A stretch of DNA of 64,000 nucleotides, taken from NCBI GenBank assembly GCA_016342585.1, contig JAEINK010000005.1, forward strand, positions 1 through 64,000, written 5' to 3'. Numbering within the stretch: the first letter of the stretch is position 1; each line of letters begins with the position of its first letter. The notes under the pieces were generated by a model that was given only the letters and a program-made list of their open reading frames with translations, was not told the origin of the DNA and ran no database searches. This DNA comes from Spirochaetales bacterium. GTDB taxonomy: Bacteria; Spirochaetota; Spirochaetia; UBA9216. Made by a program: the position numbers and the translations under genes. Of the stretch, positions 62,313-64,000 are shown one piece after another.

Positions 62313-64000
62313 TATAAGTTCTCCTTCAAGGTGTTTATCTCATCAAGCCAATCTTTAGCCGAGGCATCACTAGGCATCCGCCAATCCCCCCGGGGAGAGA
62401 GAGCTATTGTTCCTACTTTAGGCCCGTCGGGCAGACAGGAACGCTTGAACTGCTGACTGAAAAACCGGCGATAAAAGACCTCCAGCCACTTTAGAATTTC
62501 CTCCTCACTCCTCGCCCCCTCTTCAATTCCGGAAACAAGAGAATCTCTAAAATCCAGTGATCGCTCACAGAAGGCCTGTTTTGCCAGAAAAAAAACCTTG
62601 GAGGGGGAGAATCCGCATCGAATCCCCTGATAAAGGAAAAAATCATGAAGTTCATATGGACCGACGACCTCTTCGGTTTTCTGGGCTATGGCTCCAGCCT
62701 TATCCGGAGGCAGAAGTTCAGGACTGATGGGTGTCCCGATAATATCTCTCAGGACAGCCCCAACCCCCTCTTCAGGACGGGTATCGGCCGCATACTCCAC
62801 AAGATAGGTAACAAGGGTCTTGGGTACCCCCGTATTGACGGCATACATGGACATATGATCACCATTGTATGTGCACCAGCCCAAAGCCAGCTCGGAAAGA
62901 TCTCCAGTCCCAATAACAATCCCTCGAACCATATTCGATTTATTCATAAGGAGGGCCGTTCGATATCGGGCCTGGACATTTTCATAGGCCACATCAGAAG
63001 GTTCGCCCGAATGGTCAAGGTCGGCCATTTGCACTTCGCAGGATTTTCGTATGTCTACCGACTCCAGGGGAAGATCCATCAATCGACATAACTCCTTGAC
63101 ATTACCAAGGGTCCTGCCTGTCGTGCCGAAACCCGGCATGGTATAAGAGTGAATTCCATGACGATCCAGGCCCAGGATCTCGAAGGCTTTCAAACTGACC
63201 AGGAGGGCCAGGGTCGAATCGAGCCCCCCGGAGAGACCAATAACCACATCCTTACAGCCGATATGGGCAAGCCTTGAGGCAAGCCCCTGACTCTGGATGG
63301 AAAAGATCTCCTCACACCTCTCCTTCCTTCTTTCCAATCCTGAAGGAACAAAGGGGCGGGGATCAACCCAGCGCATTAAATTAATTTCACTGCTTGGCGC
63401 GGGAGAACTCACAGCATACACAGGATCGATACAACCCCATTCAATCAGCCGGTATCTCAGCTGCTCCCTTCCCGCCTCCGCCGCAGCCGCCTGAGAGAAA
63501 CTGTTTGATGTGATCCTTTCATGAGAAAGAAACTCCATGTCGATGTCGGCCATGACAATCTCGGGCTCTCTCAGAAAACGCTCCCCCATGGCAAGCCGTC
63601 GTCCATTTTCAGCAATGATAGTTTCACCGCCATAGACTGTATCGGTAGAGGACTCTCCAACTCCCGAGGAGACATAGATATACCCGGCTAATCCACGTCC
63701 ACTCTGCTGGAGGACCAGCTCCCGCCTGTATGCAGACTTGCCGGCAAGTTCATTACTGGCCGATGGGTTGGCAATAATCGTGGCCCCCCCGAGTGCCATT
63801 CTGGAACTGGGAGGCAAAGGCGCCCAGAGATCTTCACAGATTTCGATCCCGATCACGATCCTGTTATCGGCCTTATTATTAAAAAGAAGATCCGCTCCGA
63901 AGGGTACGGCGACACCATCAATCTCGACAGTTGAAAGGTCTTGTCTGTTCAGGAGGCCATGGGCCGAACCAAACCATCGCTGTTCATAAAACTCATGCGT
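62312..64000 (-). CDS. nadE: Glutamine-dependent NAD+ synthetase (3' part, continues off right edge)
   Basis: At least 562 residues are visible; the frame is open to base 64000 with no start in view, so the gene is cut by the window. The glutaminase (nitrilase) part shows the catalytic Cys in IGIEICEDLW. The synthetase part has the PP-loop IGLSGGLDSTLALLVS and the FGTTGRT stretch. It converts deamido-NAD to NAD+ with ATP and glutamine, and belongs to the roughly 640-680-residue two-domain type. The upstream codons visible at the edge (FYEQRWFGSAHG) also fit the family. Confidence 0.95.
   Translation of the reverse strand, partial: THEFYEQRWFGSAHGLLNRQDLSTVEIDGVAVPFGADLLFNNKADNRIVIGIEICEDLWAPLPPSSRMALGGATIIANPSASNELAGKSAYRRELVLQQSGRGLAGYIYVSSGVGESSTDTVYGGETIIAENGRRLAMGERFLREPEIVMADIDMEFLSHERITSNSFSQAAAAEAGREQLRYRLIEWGCIDPVYAVSSPAPSSEINLMRWVDPRPFVPSGLERRKERCEEIFSIQSQGLASRLAHIGCKDVVIGLSGGLDSTLALLVSLKAFEILGLDRHGIHSYTMPGFGTTGRTLGNVKELCRLMDLPLESVDIRKSCEVQMADLDHSGEPSDVAYENVQARYRTALLMNKSNMVRGIVIGTGDLSELALGWCTYNGDHMSMYAVNTGVPKTLVTYLVEYAADTRPEEGVGAVLRDIIGTPISPELLPPDKAGAIAQKTEEVVGPYELHDFFLYQGIRCGFSPSKVFFLAKQAFCERSLDFRDSLVSGIEEGARSEEEILKWLEVFYRRFFSQQFKRSCLPDGPKVGTIALSPRGDWRMPSDASAKDWLDEINTLKENL

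Overview
The window reads as about 64 kb of chromosome from an anaerobic or fermentative bacterium. A spirochaete is my best guess, from the CheX-type chemotaxis phosphatase, the fatty-acid kinase (FakAB) route to PlsY, abundant c-di-GMP enzymes, a very large TPR lipoprotein and an ornithine-fermentation cluster. That is inference: there is no rRNA or other phylogenetic marker here. Genes are dense, usually have a clear purine-rich ribosome binding site, and often overlap by ATGA or TAATG. I see no CRISPR array, no tRNA or rRNA, and only a partial transposase-like gene at the left edge.

Layout. 1-5.7 kb: transposase-like fragment, arsenic resistance (acr3-arsC, no arsR), and a GH13_18-type sugar phosphorylase coupled to a flavin-reductase-like gene. 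5.7-12 kb: membrane diguanylate cyclase, MerR/TipAS regulator, esterase-like hydrolase, thpR, a membrane protein and azlCD. 12-17.2 kb: a GPH-family transporter and PIG-L deacetylase next to an XRE-cupin regulator that is divergent from threonine dehydrogenase/Kbl, with a decayed copy of the regulator's 3' end on the other side. 17.2-27 kb: asd, a GGDEF-EAL protein, an atypical thiolase, a small Fe-S membrane protein, an amidohydrolase and a marR-MATE pair with a perfect 20-bp operator. 27-32 kb: one 1584-residue lipoprotein.

32-38.7 kb holds the most novel-looking locus. An ArsM-like methyltransferase, a 36-residue Cys-containing peptide, a SPASM radical SAM enzyme, a thioredoxin-thioredoxin reductase fusion and a DUF1847-like Cys protein form a rightward operon. 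Divergent from it are an M3-like metallopeptidase and an ACR3-like exporter that lacks the usual transmembrane Cys. This looks like a peptide (RiPP) modification system tied to thiol or metalloid chemistry.

38.7-44.7 kb is a leftward operon joining a CrtISO/retinol-saturase-like flavoenzyme and its probable reductase to FakB, FakA and PlsY. It is plausibly a route that takes up, edits and esterifies exogenous fatty acids. 45-49.3 kb: a DUF2089/membrane/SHOCT envelope-stress-like operon, then a membrane CheA-like kinase with CheX and CheY.

49.4-60.9 kb is an arginine/ornithine fermentation region. arcA makes citrulline. A leftward seven-gene operon (ord-ortA-ortB-oraS-oraE-reactivase-racemase) turns ornithine into acetyl-CoA and D-alanine. 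alr can recycle the D-alanine. arcA and the ord operon share the same 6-6-6 palindrome at their 5' ends. The ornithine racemase carries a C-terminal arginase-fold domain that has lost nearly all metal ligands. 60.9-64 kb: TrmB-type regulator, HD-domain protein and the 3' part of glutamine-dependent NAD synthetase, which runs off the right edge.
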